A stretch of DNA of 64,000 bases from JBNNGK01 sp050268245. GTDB taxonomy: Bacteria > Pseudomonadota > Gammaproteobacteria > Enterobacterales > Enterobacteriaceae. This document shows, in pieces, positions 63,633 to 64,000 of this stretch. The number at the start of each line of letters is the position of its first letter. Position 1 is the first letter of the stretch. The notes under the pieces are model-generated. The model worked only from the letters and a program-made list of their open reading frames with translations, was not told the DNA's origin and searched no databases. A program made the translations under genes and the position numbers. Location of the stretch: the NCBI RefSeq assembly GCF_050268245.1, contig NZ_JBNNGK010000001.1:310001-374000 (forward strand), in the 5' to 3' direction.

Positions 63633-64000
63633 ATGTTAAACAGTATTTTACTGATTCTTTTTCTGATTGCAGTGAGTGCCTTTTTCTCCCTGTCGGAAAT
63701 TGCGCTGGCCGCATCACGCAAGATTAAACTCAAGCTAATGGCAGACGAAGGTAACATCAACGCCGCCAGAGTGCTCAAACTGCAAGAAACTCCTGGCTTG
63801 TTCTTTACCGTTGTGCAAATCGGCCTCAACGCCGTTGCCATTCTGGGGGGGATCGTCGGTGATGCGGCCTTCTCGCCTTCTTTTCAGGTGTTATTTGATC
63901 GCTTTTTTTCGCCCGAAATATCTGAACAAGTCAGCTTTGCCTGCTCGTTCGTGCTGGTGACCAGCATGTTCATCCTCTTCGCGGATCTCACCCCGAAGCG
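63633..64000 (+). CDS. ytfL: YtfL, CNNM/CorC-type membrane protein (3' partial)
   Basis: First 122 codons of an UPF0053/CNNM-family inner-membrane protein: MLNSILLILFLIAVSAFFSL, then SEIALAASRKIKLKLMA, then GLNAVAILGGIVGDAAF, and LFADLTPKR at the window edge. The full E. coli protein is about 447 residues with DUF21, CBS pair and CorC_HlyC domains. Linked to cadaverine/putrescine or cation handling in other species. The 213-bp leader after msrA shows no riboswitch I recognise. Confidence 0.93.
   Translation, partial: MLNSILLILFLIAVSAFFSLSEIALAASRKIKLKLMADEGNINAARVLKLQETPGLFFTVVQIGLNAVAILGGIVGDAAFSPSFQVLFDRFFSPEISEQVSFACSFVLVTSMFILFADLTPK

Overview
The window is a 64 kb stretch of an enterobacterial chromosome. 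Protein sequences and gene order match the Yersiniaceae best, and a Serratia-like organism is the most likely source. This is judged from sequence resemblance and synteny only, without a database search. Nearly all of it is core genome in two blocks that lie apart in Escherichia coli K-12 and are joined here: the nrdDG / mpl-fbp-ppa-ytfP-tamBA-msrA-ytfL neighbourhood, and the yraQ-to-argR neighbourhood of ribosome, RNA and ubiquinone genes.

Layout. 1-2536: anaerobic ribonucleotide reductase nrdD (5' end missing) and its activase nrdG. 2537-7085: an accessory island with a Tle4-like lipase toxin and a Tli4-like membrane-anchored immunity protein, followed by a tandem duplicate in which the toxin has shrunk in frame to 92 codons while the second immunity gene is full length. 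7086-13972: yraQ, yraR, a deletion scar joining a UbiD-like decarboxylase start to a LysR regulator start, yhbP, yhbQ, yhbS, ubiT, ubiU and ubiV (oxygen-independent ubiquinone synthesis). 13973-14300: a one-spacer type I-E CRISPR array with no cas genes. 14308-17551: a membrane fusion protein and two ABC-2 permeases with no ATPase gene. 17892-20482: yhbW, yedF, yedE.

20628-38775 is a long minus-strand run for RNA decay, ribosome maturation and translation: rlmE-ftsH, folP-glmM-secG, tRNA-Leu, tRNA-fMet, rimP-nusA-infB-rbfA-truB-rpsO-pnp-nlpI-yrbN-deaD. 38918-47610 holds yhbY, greA, dacB, a PmrAB-type two-component pair placed between dacB and obgE, obgE, yhbE, rpmA, rplU and ispB. 47663-48458 holds a divergent pair resembling the c/ner regulators of phage Mu. 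Then come mdh, argR with ARG boxes, two tandem yhcN-type genes, mpl, fbp, a chemoreceptor, ppa, ytfP, tamB, tamA, msrA and the start of ytfL.

The most interesting parts are the duplicated toxin/immunity island (a dead mini-toxin translationally overlapping a diverged spare immunity gene), the minimal CRISPR array with a conserved leader edge, the domesticated Mu-like switch, the ATPase-less exporter operon and the decarboxylase/LysR scar.
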